Notes: generated by a model from the letters alone, not told the origin. Positions 8,005-17,948 are shown, numbered from the stretch's first letter. The stretch: 46,439 bases of DNA from Gammaproteobacteria bacterium (GCA_005801205.1 SYDJ01000054.1:1-46439), one strand, 5' to 3'. Program-made: numbers and translations.

Positions 8005-8883
8005 ATGAACCAAAAAATACCGCTATCAAAAACAGTAGATGATGAATTCACCACCCAACTCATCGCCATTACCCGCGCTGCTGGCGAGGCGATTTTGGCG
8101 ATTTACCGCGCCCCAGAAACCGCCAATATCCAAACCAAAAGTGATGATTCCCCCCTTACCGCTGCCGATTTGGCTGCGCATAACTTTATCGCCCGCGAGC
8201 TGCCCACGCTGCTCGATGTGCCCATGCTTTCTGAAGAGTCGGTCTTGCTGAGTTTTGCCGAGCGCAAAGCATGGTCAACTTACTGGCTCATTGACCCGCT
8301 CGATGGCACCAAAGAGTTTATCGCCCGCAACGGTCAGTTCACGGTTAATATCGCGTTGGTGGTGGCTGGTGTACCGGTACTGGGAGTAGTGCATGTACCG
8401 GTGACGGATGAAACCTATGTTGGCGTGGATAAATCTATCGCTGCGGATCAACTTACTCATGCAGAAAAATATCTGAACGGGGTTAAACACGTCGATTTAC
8501 ACACTCGATCTGTCGCTCAGCGTTTTGCTCATCGTGAAAGCTTGGATGTGCTTATGAGCTTGCGCCACAGCTCAGAGGAACAGACTGCCCTAGTCGCCAA
8601 ACTGCAATCGCGCTGGCCCGCGCCATTGAATCCGCTCAATGCGGGCAGTTCGCTCAAGTTTTGTTGGATAGCCGAAGGCCGCGCCGATTTTTACCCTCGC
8701 TTAGCGCCTACATGCGAGTGGGATACAGCCGCAGCGCAAGCCGTTTTAACGGCGGCAGGTGGCAAAGTGGTGCGAGCAGATAATCTCCAACCTTTGCGCT
8801 GCAATACCCAAGAAAGTCTTTTGAATCCCTTCTTTTTGGCTATGGGCGATGCTGGCTTTGATTGGCGATCGCTATTAGTTTGA
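8005..8883 (+). CDS. cysQ: 3'(2'),5'-bisphosphate nucleotidase CysQ
   Basis: Inositol-monophosphatase-superfamily enzyme that hydrolyses 3'-phosphoadenosine 5'-phosphate to AMP, clearing a by-product of sulfate assimilation. Motifs: KSDDSPLTAADLAAH near the N-terminus, SEES (metal-binding Glu), and WLIDPLDGTKEF, the metal-binding DPxDGT signature. The C-terminal PTCEWDTAAAQAV holds another metal-binding Asp. The track starts at 7957. The ATG at 8005 gives 292 residues, closer to the family, and removes 16 poorly conserved residues. Neither start has a strong ribosome binding site, so the choice is tentative. The gene appears monocistronic. Confidence 0.9.
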   Translation: MNQKIPLSKTVDDEFTTQLIAITRAAGEAILAIYRAPETANIQTKSDDSPLTAADLAAHNFIARELPTLLDVPMLSEESVLLSFAERKAWSTYWLIDPLDGTKEFIARNGQFTVNIALVVAGVPVLGVVHVPVTDETYVGVDKSIAADQLTHAEKYLNGVKHVDLHTRSVAQRFAHRESLDVLMSLRHSSEEQTALVAKLQSRWPAPLNPLNAGSSLKFCWIAEGRADFYPRLAPTCEWDTAAAQAVLTAAGGKVVRADNLQPLRCNTQESLLNPFFLAMGDAGFDWRSLLV

Positions 8884-9126
8884 CCTTGTAGATGATTTGT
8901 CGCTTAAATTTTTATCTAAAAGACAGATTTGTTACGCATTTTTCAACATTCGCTCTGGCAAATGCACCAATTTGAACTAGCCTTTAGACTTGGCAGTGTG
9001 TTTTTTGATCAAGCATTTGTGCGCTTGAAACACCGCCGTAGGTAGGGAACAGCAGCTCAAACGCTGAAGGATTTCCTAGAAACCAGTCCATTGTCAGCAA
9101 CTCTGACGAATTTGTAGCCTAGCTAT
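8884..9126. other. 243-bp intergenic region
   Basis: Lies between cysQ and the hybrid kinase gene. No ORF, clear terminator or RNA gene was seen. It presumably carries the promoter of the kinase gene, but no confident -35/-10 pair stands out. Confidence 0.35.
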
Positions 9127-11814
9127 ATGACTAACGAGCGCGATCTGAACTTTCAGAACAAGGAAGCGCTGGAGCAACGAATCCAGCAGCTCGAAAAAGA
9201 GGTGAGCCTCTTAGAGGAACGCCTGCGCCATTCAAAAGCCAATAACATTGGCACCCGCACACCTGAGGGTGGGCTAATCAAAAATGCTTGGCTGATTCCG
9301 TTTGGCCAATATCTTCTGATTGAATCTGACCAAGCCAATATTAGCGATGCGCTGCAAAAACTCGGCACTCTTTTCGATGTGATCGACTGCAGTCTTTGGC
9401 GTATGAGTGTGGGTTCAACCTGCGCTGCGAACGTCTCTGTTTCTTCATGGCAATGTTTAGGACGCTGGCAAAAAAAATTCACGCCAAAATTACACGAAGC
9501 TGATTGGCTAACCGGTATTTGGCATAAAGATTCCCATGTGGCTGCCAGCCTGTACGCGGGCAAGCCTGTTGCACTCCTTGCTGCCGATCCCGACGTTGCG
9601 GAGGCCACTGCACCACTGCGCAACGCCAATATTTTTAGCTCGTTGTTGGTTCCGGTTCTGCGCTACAACTTGCTCGAAGGTTTTGTGGTGTTGCATCGCG
9701 ATGATCCACGCGGTTGGTACACGCGCGATCTTGACCGTTTAATGTTTATCGCTACCGCCTTATTTAACTTGTACGACCGTCAACAATTGATCACTAAATT
9801 GAGCGATCGAGACACGCGCTTTAATTATGCCATTGAAGCCAGCAGCGATGGCCTTTGGGATTGGAATATCACCAGCGGAAAAATTTATTTCAGCCGCAGC
9901 TATTTGCGCATGCTGGGCTACTACTACGAGGATTTGCCCGGTAATCTCACGACCTTGCATGATTATTTTTTACATAATGAAGATGTTGATGTTGTTATGC
10001 AGCGTCTCTATACGGCGATAGAGAATGGCGAAACCTACGTGAATTTACAGTGCCGTATGCAGCATCAAAACGGGAACGTTATCTGGGTGCAATCCAAAAT
10101 GAAACTGTGCGAACCAGATGATGCGGGTAAGCCCACTCGCTGTGTAGGCTTAAATAACAACATCACCGATTTTATTTTGGCGCGTGAAGATTTATTGGAA
10201 GCAAAAACGCAAGCGGATATGGCCAACAAAACCAAAAGCGAATTTTTGGCGCGTATGAGTCATGAAATCCGCACACCCATGAACGCCATTATTGGATTGG
10301 GCTATTTACTTAAAGATACTCATCTTGATGAGCAGCAAAATAGTTACCTTGGCAGTTTAAACTCAGCGTCAGATTCGCTGTTGCACATTATCAATGAAGT
10401 CTTGGATTTCTCTAAAATCGACAGTGGCAGAATTATTCTTGAGCATTCACATTTCGATTTAGATCAGCTGTTTGAAAAAATTTCGCGGCTGTTTGAAATC
10501 AGTGCTATCCATAAAGCCGTGCGTATCATTTATGACATTAAAGCTGATGTACCACGCTTTTTGCGGGGCGATGCAGCGCGCTTAAGTCAAGTGATTGATC
10601 AACTTGTTAGTAACGCGCTGCAATTCTCAGAAACCACTGAAGTTATTGTTGGCGTAAAACTGCGTGAGGCCAATGTCAAATTTATCGATTTAGAGTTTTC
10701 AGTCAGTGACTTTGGTGTAGGTATTAGTGGTGATCGGCTGGCACGCATTAATCAATCTTTAAAAAATCATGTCACCATAAACGATGCTGGGCATTTACGT
10801 TTTGGCTTGGGTATTTGTGATCACCTAGTTCAATTGATGAATGGTGAAATGCATATCGACAGCGCCCCACAGAAAGGTTGCCGAGTTACTTTTAGCGCGC
10901 GTTTTGATCATAGCCATTTGGGCTCGCGCTTGCTCGATAAGCATGTGCGTGAGCTAAACAACATCAAAACATTGATAGTAGACGATAATGCCATAGCCCG
11001 TACGGTCATGAAGACTACGGCAAAAACGATTGGCTTGATGGTAGAGGATGTAGAAACCGCAGAGCAAGCACTAACAAAAATTATGCAAGCCAATGCGAGC
11101 GGTCAGCCATTTCATTTTGTGTTAATGGATTATCGTATGCCGGCAATGGATGGCATAGAAGCGGCAGCCGCTATCAAACACAATACAAATTTGGGCTACA
11201 AGCCGCATGTAATTTTGGTGTCTGCCTATCATCGTGATGAAATGTCTAATATGGATAATTACGCATTAAACGTGGATGAATTTTTGAGTAAGCCAGTCAG
11301 CGAGGCGCGCTTGCTGGAAACCATTAGCAGTGTGATCAGTAAAGACGAATACTTGCAAAGTATCAGCGCTGTTAATCTTGAATCCTCTGAGCAGGATGCG
11401 ATTTTAAAAAATGCACGCGTGCTAGTGGCAGAAGATAATCTGGTGAACCAGCAGGTAGTACGCGGTGTGTTAAAAAAGAAAGTTATGACGGTGACTGTTG
11501 TGAATAATGGCCTAGAGGCGATAGATGTTATTAACAACAGCAAGGAGCCTTTTGATTTAATTTTAATGGATTTAGAAATGCCAGAAATGGATGGCCTATG
11601 TGCAACTCAAGCTATCCGCGCGGGTGAGCGCTCGCCGAATATTCCTATTGTTGCGCTCACCGCGCAGGCTATGCGCGGCGACCGCGAGCGCTGCATTGCG
11701 GCGGGTATGAGCGCCTATTTATCTAAACCGATTAACCCTGAACTCTTGTACAAAACCTTAGTGGAGCAGCTGCGCGAGCAATCTATGGAGAACGGCCACG
11801 AGAATTCGCATTAA
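9127..11814 (+). CDS. hybrid sensor histidine kinase with GAF, PAS and two receiver domains
   Basis: 895 residues, no membrane segment, so probably a cytosolic sensor. Order: a short coiled coil (about 7-40, LEQRIQQLEKEVSLLEERL), a GAF-like region (about 55-215), a PAS domain with PAC tail (about 230-355, ASSDGLWDWNITSG), then HisKA with the phospho-acceptor in MSHEIRTPMNAIIG (about 376-390). HATPase_c follows with an N box (DQLVSNALQF) and G boxes (DFGVGIS, FGLGICDHLV). Receiver 1 has LIVDDNA and VLMDYRMPAMDG (about 665). Receiver 2 has VLVAEDN and ILMDLEMPEMDG (about 812). There is no Hpt domain, so a separate phosphotransfer protein or intramolecular signalling is implied. It sits just before cyaA (63 bp). 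The signal is unknown. Confidence 0.93.
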   Translation: MTNERDLNFQNKEALEQRIQQLEKEVSLLEERLRHSKANNIGTRTPEGGLIKNAWLIPFGQYLLIESDQANISDALQKLGTLFDVIDCSLWRMSVGSTCAANVSVSSWQCLGRWQKKFTPKLHEADWLTGIWHKDSHVAASLYAGKPVALLAADPDVAEATAPLRNANIFSSLLVPVLRYNLLEGFVVLHRDDPRGWYTRDLDRLMFIATALFNLYDRQQLITKLSDRDTRFNYAIEASSDGLWDWNITSGKIYFSRSYLRMLGYYYEDLPGNLTTLHDYFLHNEDVDVVMQRLYTAIENGETYVNLQCRMQHQNGNVIWVQSKMKLCEPDDAGKPTRCVGLNNNITDFILAREDLLEAKTQADMANKTKSEFLARMSHEIRTPMNAIIGLGYLLKDTHLDEQQNSYLGSLNSASDSLLHIINEVLDFSKIDSGRIILEHSHFDLDQLFEKISRLFEISAIHKAVRIIYDIKADVPRFLRGDAARLSQVIDQLVSNALQFSETTEVIVGVKLREANVKFIDLEFSVSDFGVGISGDRLARINQSLKNHVTINDAGHLRFGLGICDHLVQLMNGEMHIDSAPQKGCRVTFSARFDHSHLGSRLLDKHVRELNNIKTLIVDDNAIARTVMKTTAKTIGLMVEDVETAEQALTKIMQANASGQPFHFVLMDYRMPAMDGIEAAAAIKHNTNLGYKPHVILVSAYHRDEMSNMDNYALNVDEFLSKPVSEARLLETISSVISKDEYLQSISAVNLESSEQDAILKNARVLVAEDNLVNQQVVRGVLKKKVMTVTVVNNGLEAIDVINNSKEPFDLILMDLEMPEMDGLCATQAIRAGERSPNIPIVALTAQAMRGDRERCIAAGMSAYLSKPINPELLYKTLVEQLREQSMENGHENSH

Positions 11815-11877
11815 GTTTTTAATCATTGCATCAAGCGGTTAATGCCAAATTAATTTTCCCTTTCGCAAGACATTTCT

Positions 11878-14766
11878 ATGACCTTAGCAGCTGAACAGGA
11901 AATAAGTTTTGAGGGAATAGATCGCAAGCAATTAAGCAAAATAAAGCAGCACTATACCCAGCTTAATCAAGTGCGCTATCAACGAACTTTGGATGTTCTC
12001 TCTGAGCGCCAGCAACAATTTCTAGCGCTCTTGCCGCTATTTTTTCACGTTAATCACCCCATGCTGCCGGGCTATATTAGCCACCTCACTCCCGCAGGTG
12101 TTCAAGGCTATACGCCCAGTAAAGACGATATTCGTATCGCCAAAGGCCTTGCACGCAGCTTTACTTATCAGCGGGATCTCGTGGATAAAACCGATGCAAT
12201 TGAAGCGCTCTTTATGATGGGCAGTTTAGGCACTATTGCACAGGCAGATAATAGTGATATTGATGTTTGGGTTTGCCACAGTGAAAATCTAGGCCGTACT
12301 GCGCTCACTGAACTGCAAGAAAAATGCACACTTTTAACCTGCTGGGCAGCCGATAATATTCATATAGAAGCAAACTTTTTTTTAATGGAAGCGCAACAGT
12401 TTCGGCAGGGGCAACAACAATTACTTACCAGCGAGGCGAGTGGTACGGCACAGCATTTTTTATTGTTGGATGAATTTTATCGTACCGCTGTGTGGTTAGC
12501 AGGGCGCTTGCCGCTCTGGTGGTTTGTGCCAGTAGAGCAAGAAAAAAATTATCTAGGCTATACCAATAATTTACTGGATAAACGTTTCTTGCGTGCCGCA
12601 GACTATATTGATTTTGGCGGCATACCAGAAATTCCAGTGAATGAATTTATCGGTGCAGGCATTTGGCAATTATATAAGGGCATAGATTCGCCCTATAAAT
12701 CGGTGCTCAAATTATTGCTCTTAGAAGCTTATTCCAATGATAGGTTTAAGGAGCCTTTAGCGCTGAAATTAAAGCGAAAAATTTACGTAGAAATCAATAG
12801 CGCAAAAATACTGGATGCTGATGAATTAGATGCTTACGTGTTGGTTTACCAGCGGTTAGAAGATTATTTGTTGGCACACAATCAATCGACACGTTTAGAG
12901 CTGGTGCGCCGCTGTTTTTATTTCAAATCGGGAAAATATTTATCGCGCACCAGCCGCAATGCGAATAAAGCCTGGCAGCGATTATTGTTAGAAAAAATGG
13001 TAGTCAGTTGGGGTTGGGATCATCGCCAATTAACTATGCTGGATAATCGCGCCTATTGGAAATCGCCGCACGTATTGGCAGAGCGAAACTTGCTAGCCAA
13101 TGAGTTGAATCAAGGTTATCGCCTGTTAGTGGATTTAAATAAAAATAATCGCGGTGAAACCGCTATTAGCGGCAATGAATTATTAATTTTAGGTAGAAAA
13201 CTACACGCTGCATTTGAGCGAAAAGCTGGAAAAATTGATTGGATTAATCCCAATATTTCTCAAGATTTAAGCGAACCTGCCTTGTGCTTTGTGCAAACGC
13301 AAGATGCAGGCACTAACCTTTGGCAAGTTTATCGCGGCAGCCAACAAGATTTAAGCTTGCGCAATCAAGCCTCTGAACCTATTAAGCGCTCGCGTAATGT
13401 TATGGAGTTGTTACTCTGGTGTTACGGCAATGGTATTTTTGTGATGGGTACCAAATTAGACATAGCCACCAAAGATTTCTCTTTACAGCCATCTCAGCGC
13501 CAGCAGTTATTACATGTGATTCAACAATGGCTGCCGCTACCGGTTGAAAAAATCGAACATGAACGTTTTTTGCAAAATGCTCAGCCCACAAGAATTCTTA
13601 TGCTCTTTAATGTGGGCGTAGAACCACAAGCCGACTTGCACAAAAAAGGGTTGCAAATGCTAAGTAGCCAGCGCGATGCCTTTGGCTACAGCGGTATGAA
13701 GGAAAATTTAGTGATCAGTGCCGATATTGTGCAGATCAATAGTTGGGGCGAACTGGTTTGCCGTCACTTTGATGCGGATGCCCTAGTGAATTGCCTGCTG
13801 CATTATTTGCGTGCAATACCGCCAGGAAAAAATACTGGGTTACCTGAGCTGACCATTCGCTGTTTTAGCATGGGGCAGGGCACGACTATTGAGCAGCGCG
13901 TATTAGAATTGTGGCGCGCGATTATCACCTGTTTTTATTCTGGCACGCGTGCGCGCAATACTCGCTTTATTTTTGAAATGGCAGAGGAATACTTCCTGCT
14001 GCAATTTATGCAGCAACATGCGCAAATTTTGCGCTTTCAAAGCTATGAAAAATTGTTAGAAAAATTAGCCTTGCCGCAAATGGAATTTAGTCCGCTCGTA
14101 GTAGATGCCTATGCTCTGCGCGATAAACCGCTACGCCTATTTTCTGACGTGATCAAAACCCCAGCCATCTATTTGTTTTATCAGCTAGGAAAAAATCAAG
14201 CGCATATCACGCTGGTAGATCACAAGGGCGCATTTTTCAGCAAGACAACGCCGCTCTTTAATGTGCAATCGCTCTTGCGCCCGCTCTGCCGTTTTATTCG
14301 CTCCGCACTTGAGCGCCAAGCCTTGGATACACAGTATCACCATGACAACACCGCCAAGGTAGATGACCTACAAGCGATTAAAATATTTGAACTCATGGGC
14401 GACCAAAAACAAAAAACCGCCTATTTAGAAACGCGGAATATCCCGCAGGATTTATCCCAGTTACAGTTCATCAATGTATGTGCAGTTGCAGAGCCCAATC
14501 AATATGAAGAACTGAGCTTTACACTCTATTGCGATGGCAAAGAATTTTCCGCGCTAGAATTTGGCGATGATTTATTTAGCATAGTTGCGCGCTACATAGT
14601 CGCCTGCCGTAAAAATGGCGAAACCTATCCCTGTTACATCACCGATTTAGATTTGTCCCTCTGTCGCGAACTCATCGCCCCGCAAACCGGCGTACAATTA
14701 ATTCACTACCTACATATTAAGAATGAGATAGAGCAGAAGTTGAATGATGCGTTGTTGCGTGAATAA
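11878..14766 (+). CDS. cyaA: class I adenylate cyclase
   Basis: 962 residues, the usual size or slightly longer than enteric CyaA. It makes cAMP from ATP, the signal used by CRP. The N-terminal nucleotidyltransferase-like catalytic half contains FMMGSLGTIAQADNSDIDVW (about 112-131), with the GS motif and the DxD metal-binding pair. The C-terminal half matches the regulatory region of class I enzymes. This class is essentially confined to gammaproteobacteria, which supports the taxonomic call. It is 63 bp from the hybrid kinase gene and may share its transcript. Confidence 0.95.
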   Translation: MTLAAEQEISFEGIDRKQLSKIKQHYTQLNQVRYQRTLDVLSERQQQFLALLPLFFHVNHPMLPGYISHLTPAGVQGYTPSKDDIRIAKGLARSFTYQRDLVDKTDAIEALFMMGSLGTIAQADNSDIDVWVCHSENLGRTALTELQEKCTLLTCWAADNIHIEANFFLMEAQQFRQGQQQLLTSEASGTAQHFLLLDEFYRTAVWLAGRLPLWWFVPVEQEKNYLGYTNNLLDKRFLRAADYIDFGGIPEIPVNEFIGAGIWQLYKGIDSPYKSVLKLLLLEAYSNDRFKEPLALKLKRKIYVEINSAKILDADELDAYVLVYQRLEDYLLAHNQSTRLELVRRCFYFKSGKYLSRTSRNANKAWQRLLLEKMVVSWGWDHRQLTMLDNRAYWKSPHVLAERNLLANELNQGYRLLVDLNKNNRGETAISGNELLILGRKLHAAFERKAGKIDWINPNISQDLSEPALCFVQTQDAGTNLWQVYRGSQQDLSLRNQASEPIKRSRNVMELLLWCYGNGIFVMGTKLDIATKDFSLQPSQRQQLLHVIQQWLPLPVEKIEHERFLQNAQPTRILMLFNVGVEPQADLHKKGLQMLSSQRDAFGYSGMKENLVISADIVQINSWGELVCRHFDADALVNCLLHYLRAIPPGKNTGLPELTIRCFSMGQGTTIEQRVLELWRAIITCFYSGTRARNTRFIFEMAEEYFLLQFMQQHAQILRFQSYEKLLEKLALPQMEFSPLVVDAYALRDKPLRLFSDVIKTPAIYLFYQLGKNQAHITLVDHKGAFFSKTTPLFNVQSLLRPLCRFIRSALERQALDTQYHHDNTAKVDDLQAIKIFELMGDQKQKTAYLETRNIPQDLSQLQFINVCAVAEPNQYEELSFTLYCDGKEFSALEFGDDLFSIVARYIVACRKNGETYPCYITDLDLSLCRELIAPQTGVQLIHYLHIKNEIEQKLNDALLRE

Positions 14767-14860
14767 GGCTATTCAGACATTCTGATGCAATAGAAAAATA
14801 ATTTAATTTCACCTATATTTCACTGAGAATCGGCGACACTATTAGGCTGAACCTCGTTTC

Positions 14861-15556
14861 ATGGGCGCATCATTGAAAATATTGATAATTGAAGATAATC
14901 AAACTATTTGTCGCCAGCTAGGCGAGTTTCTAGCTGGCCATCAGTGGCAGATTGATTTTGCACATAACGCGAGTTTAGGTATTCAGCTTGCGCTTGAATA
15001 CATCTACGATGTGATTTTACTGGATCTTAATTTGCCAGATAGAGATGGCCTTGCTGTTTGTGAAGAGATAAAAAGCAATGCGGAGATCACTCCACCGATT
15101 TTGATGGTTACAGCGCGCGACAGCTTTGAGGATAAAGCCGTGGGCTTTCGAAGTGGTGCAGATGATTATCTCACCAAACCTTTTGATTTGCGCGAGTTGG
15201 CATTACGTTGCGAAGCCTTAGCGCGACGCCACTCTTTACATAAATCTAAAACACTCGCTTTGGGTGAATTGACGCTGGATACCAGAGCCAAAACGGCTAT
15301 GCACAAAGGTGTTCTGCTGGATTTAACGAGCATTGGATTTCGCATTTTGGAGTTGCTAGTAAATTGCTATCCAGAACCTGCATCGCGTGCTTACATCGCG
15401 CATCAGTTGTGGGGAGATGCGCCACCAGAAAGTGATGCACTAAAATCGCATATTTACGTGTTGCGAAAATCACTTGATCAGTCTTTTGGTAAGCCAATGA
15501 TAAAAACGGTGATGAATGTAGGTTATAAACTAGAGCAGCCCTGCCATGTGGATTAA
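14861..15556 (+). CDS. OmpR/PhoB-family response regulator
   Basis: 231 residues. The receiver domain has IIEDN (acidic pocket), the phospho-Asp in VILLDLNLPDRDG (about 55), and the conserved Lys in DDYLTKPF. The C-terminal winged helix (about 130-228) ends in the usual KSHIYVLRKSLD and VGYKLE. It overlaps the kinase gene by 11 bp, so the pair is translationally coupled. No target motif is evident. Likely targets include the PfpI-family gene directly downstream. Confidence 0.93.
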   Translation: MGASLKILIIEDNQTICRQLGEFLAGHQWQIDFAHNASLGIQLALEYIYDVILLDLNLPDRDGLAVCEEIKSNAEITPPILMVTARDSFEDKAVGFRSGADDYLTKPFDLRELALRCEALARRHSLHKSKTLALGELTLDTRAKTAMHKGVLLDLTSIGFRILELLVNCYPEPASRAYIAHQLWGDAPPESDALKSHIYVLRKSLDQSFGKPMIKTVMNVGYKLEQPCHVD

Positions 15557-16772
15557 AAATATTAAGGATCAAACACTGGTGCTGCTGGTTAGCTTAACGC
15601 TTGGTGTAGCCTTAGCCTTCTCGATATTAGCAGTGATAGCTGCATTCGTAATTGAAGACGCTGTGATATCCAATTTTTTAGATGAACAGGCAAGTCATAT
15701 CGAAAAACAGTATGCTCAGCAGGGTAATGTTCCACCCTTAGCGTTTAGTTTTCTGGAGGTTTTCGAAAGCGTTGGTGCAATGCCGACGTGGGCACAAGAC
15801 AATATTAATCCAGATCGAATAGACGGTGAGATATTCACCGCAGACGCTTCACATTATCACTATAGAAAGCTTACGCTAAGCGAAGGTCGAGAAGGATATT
15901 TGTTAGCAGAAGTTTCTAGGCTTTTGGTAGTGACTCATCAGCCCCGCATATTAGTTATATTTTTATTGGTATTTGTTGTTGCGATTGCTGTTGCAGTTTT
16001 TTTGGCCGTTAAATTTTCGCAGAAAATTGTCAATCCGATTCTGGCATTAACCGATGCTGTGAAGCATATAGAACAACCTGCAACTAGCGCGCGGTTGCCA
16101 GAATTAAACTTTGAGCTGGGTTACCTTTCTAAGGCTATGCAAACAAGCTTTGATAAGCTAAATAAAGTTCTGGAACAAGAAAAAGCGTTTACAACGAATG
16201 TAAGCCATGAACTCCGTACACCACTGACGGTGTTAAAAAATAGTTGCGTACTGATTGAGCAGCGTGGGTTTGTGTTAGAAGACTTGGCGCAAATTAAAAG
16301 CTCCGCTGTGCAAATGGAGCATATAGTTAATGTCTTATTTGCGCTAGCGCGCAAAGAAACTATCGCACAGCAGCCTTGCAATATCATTATCACGTTAGAG
16401 CAAGCCATTTTGCTATGTCGCGTCCCACAACTCGAACAATTTCAGATTCATTTTGATGTTCCTCAAGATCTCACCCTCTTGGCAAATTCCAACCTACTGC
16501 AATTGCTCTTTATTAATTTGTTTCGCAATGCGGCAGAACATGCCAGTGAGCCAAGCATTTCCATAAGCTACGAAAATGGTAAGCTTATGTTTGATAATAA
16601 AACTGAATATCTTCCTGAGGTTGATATCACTCAGGCCGGAATAAAAGGCGATAAGAGTGACGGTATAGGGCAAGGTTTGTATTTGGTTTCGCGTATAGCA
16701 GAACATTTTAACTGGCATGTCACCCTAGCGACTTCAACGCAACATTTTCGCGTTATTATAAAGTTCGCGTAA
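15546..16772 (+). CDS. two-component sensor histidine kinase
   Basis: 408 residues. Two membrane segments (about 12-36 and 133-156) flank a roughly 95-residue periplasmic sensor with no recognised family. Then comes a HAMP-like linker, HisKA with the phospho-acceptor in NVSHELRTPLTVLKN (about 220), and HATPase_c with NLFRNAAEHAS (N box) and GIGQGLYLVSRIAEHF. The ATP-binding domain is short in the G1 region, with no obvious DxGxG, but the G2 region is good. It is the cognate partner of the preceding regulator. Confidence 0.92.
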   Translation: MWIKNIKDQTLVLLVSLTLGVALAFSILAVIAAFVIEDAVISNFLDEQASHIEKQYAQQGNVPPLAFSFLEVFESVGAMPTWAQDNINPDRIDGEIFTADASHYHYRKLTLSEGREGYLLAEVSRLLVVTHQPRILVIFLLVFVVAIAVAVFLAVKFSQKIVNPILALTDAVKHIEQPATSARLPELNFELGYLSKAMQTSFDKLNKVLEQEKAFTTNVSHELRTPLTVLKNSCVLIEQRGFVLEDLAQIKSSAVQMEHIVNVLFALARKETIAQQPCNIIITLEQAILLCRVPQLEQFQIHFDVPQDLTLLANSNLLQLLFINLFRNAAEHASEPSISISYENGKLMFDNKTEYLPEVDITQAGIKGDKSDGIGQGLYLVSRIAEHFNWHVTLATSTQHFRVIIKFA

Positions 16773-16793
16773 TTCACCTAAATTTCTCCTTCA

Positions 16794-16825
16794 CTCCTTT
16801 ACTCTTCTATTTTTCAATAAAGGAG
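16794..16825 (+). promoter_or_regulatory. hairpin sequestering the ribosome binding site of the PfpI gene
   Basis: CTCCTTTA (16794-16801) and TAAAGGAG (16818-16825) form a perfect 8-bp inverted repeat around a 16-nt loop. The right arm contains the Shine-Dalgarno sequence 6 nt before the ATG at 16832. A second CTCCTT just upstream (about 16786-16791) could pair with it as an alternative. Translational control is inferred. Confidence 0.5.
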
Positions 16826-16831
16826 AGAGTA

Positions 16832-17911
16832 ATGATTAAAAAACTGTTAATTGGTGTTGGCGGAATTTTCTTGGTATTGGCAGTCATAGTATCGGCTGTT
16901 ATCTATTGGGGCTCTAAATTTTCACCTAACACGCAAGAATTTGAGAAGCTGCGAGCTACACAGGTTAGTGATATTCCTTATTTGCAAAATTCTCTGCCTG
17001 CAACGCGGGGCAAAATTTTAGCGGTAGTCACTAGTACGCGGATACTAGGCGACACAGGTAGACTCACAGGTTATGAATTAACAGAGCTTGCACGAGCCTA
17101 TTGGGTTTTTAAAGCCAACGGTTTTGAGGTAGATATTGCCAGTACTGCAGGTGGTGAACCCTATGCCTTGCTGGATGATGAGGATATGGCCGCATACGAT
17201 TATGCTTTTTTAAATGACGCTACGGCTCAACATAAAGCAAAAAATACCCTTAACCTTAGCGAGGTAAATGCAGACAATTATCAAGCAGTTTATTTTGTTG
17301 GCGGTAAAGGGGCGATGTTTGATTTTCCTAACAATCAAATAATTTCCAATTTAGTTACAAGCTTCGCTGCGCAGAACAAGGTTATCGCTGCTGTCTGCCA
17401 CGGCCCCGCTGCACTCATTAATGTAAAGACCGCAAATGGTGAATGGTTGGTTGCCAATAAAAAAGTGAGTGCATTTACGAATAGTGAAGAGTTACTGTTG
17501 ATTCCAAATGCGGAAATTATTTTTCCATTTTTATTGCAAACAAAACTGCAGGAGCGCGGCGCAGATTTTATTGCGGGCTCAGATTATTTGGAGCAAGTGA
17601 GTATAAGCGAGAAGTTAATTACTGGACAAAATCCTTGGTCAGTTTGGCGTACAGCAGAAGAGACGGTCAGACTGTTGGGTTATGAGCCCCTAGTTCGCAC
17701 TATCACTCCTGAGGAAAACAGTGTGGCTTTACTGAAACTTTTTAGTAAAGCAGGGTTGGATGTTGCAGAAGAAACCCTTAGAAATAATGAGCATAAATAT
17801 TACGGCCGATTAATACTCATGCATGCATTTGTGGCTTTTATGAAATGGGAACCGCTAAACGGGTTCAAATTAATGATACTGGCGGATAGCCTTAAACCTT
17901 TGCGTTCATAG
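16832..17911 (+). CDS. membrane-anchored DJ-1/PfpI (type 1 glutamine amidotransferase-like) protein
   Basis: 359 residues. An N-terminal hydrophobic segment (about 5-27) suggests a signal anchor, so the enzyme faces the periplasm or is tethered. The DJ-1/PfpI core has the nucleophile elbow AAVCHGPAAL (Cys about 189) and the upstream acidic residue in TELARAYWVFKANGFEVDIAS. FVGGKGAMFDFPNN is typical of the HSP31/glyoxalase III-like branch. About 110 extra C-terminal residues follow the core. It has a strong ribosome binding site (AAGGAG, 6-nt spacing) but that site lies in a potential hairpin. It is 59 bp downstream of the kinase gene and may be in the same operon. Possible roles are methylglyoxal detoxification or stress protection. 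Confidence 0.82.
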   Translation: MIKKLLIGVGGIFLVLAVIVSAVIYWGSKFSPNTQEFEKLRATQVSDIPYLQNSLPATRGKILAVVTSTRILGDTGRLTGYELTELARAYWVFKANGFEVDIASTAGGEPYALLDDEDMAAYDYAFLNDATAQHKAKNTLNLSEVNADNYQAVYFVGGKGAMFDFPNNQIISNLVTSFAAQNKVIAAVCHGPAALINVKTANGEWLVANKKVSAFTNSEELLLIPNAEIIFPFLLQTKLQERGADFIAGSDYLEQVSISEKLITGQNPWSVWRTAEETVRLLGYEPLVRTITPEENSVALLKLFSKAGLDVAEETLRNNEHKYYGRLILMHAFVAFMKWEPLNGFKLMILADSLKPLRS

Positions 17912-17930
17912 CTTAAAATATCTCTATGTT

Positions 17931-17948
17931 GTGGGTCGAAAGACCCAC
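17931..17948 (+). terminator. hairpin after the PfpI gene
   Basis: GTGGGTC-GAAA-GACCCAC is a perfect 7-bp stem with a stable GNRA-type GAAA tetraloop, 19 bp after the stop codon. The T-tract is poor (TTAATAG), so it may stabilise the mRNA end rather than terminate efficiently. Confidence 0.55.

Noticed and set aside
9153-9629. 158-aa minus-strand ORF inside the hybrid kinase gene
   Set aside because: Shadow of the coiled-coil/GAF coding region. Composition is low-complexity Ser/Ala/Arg.
14774-14786. TCAGA-CAT-TCTGA hairpin after cyaA
   Set aside because: Only 5 bp with a 3-nt loop and no T-tract, so not supported as a terminator.
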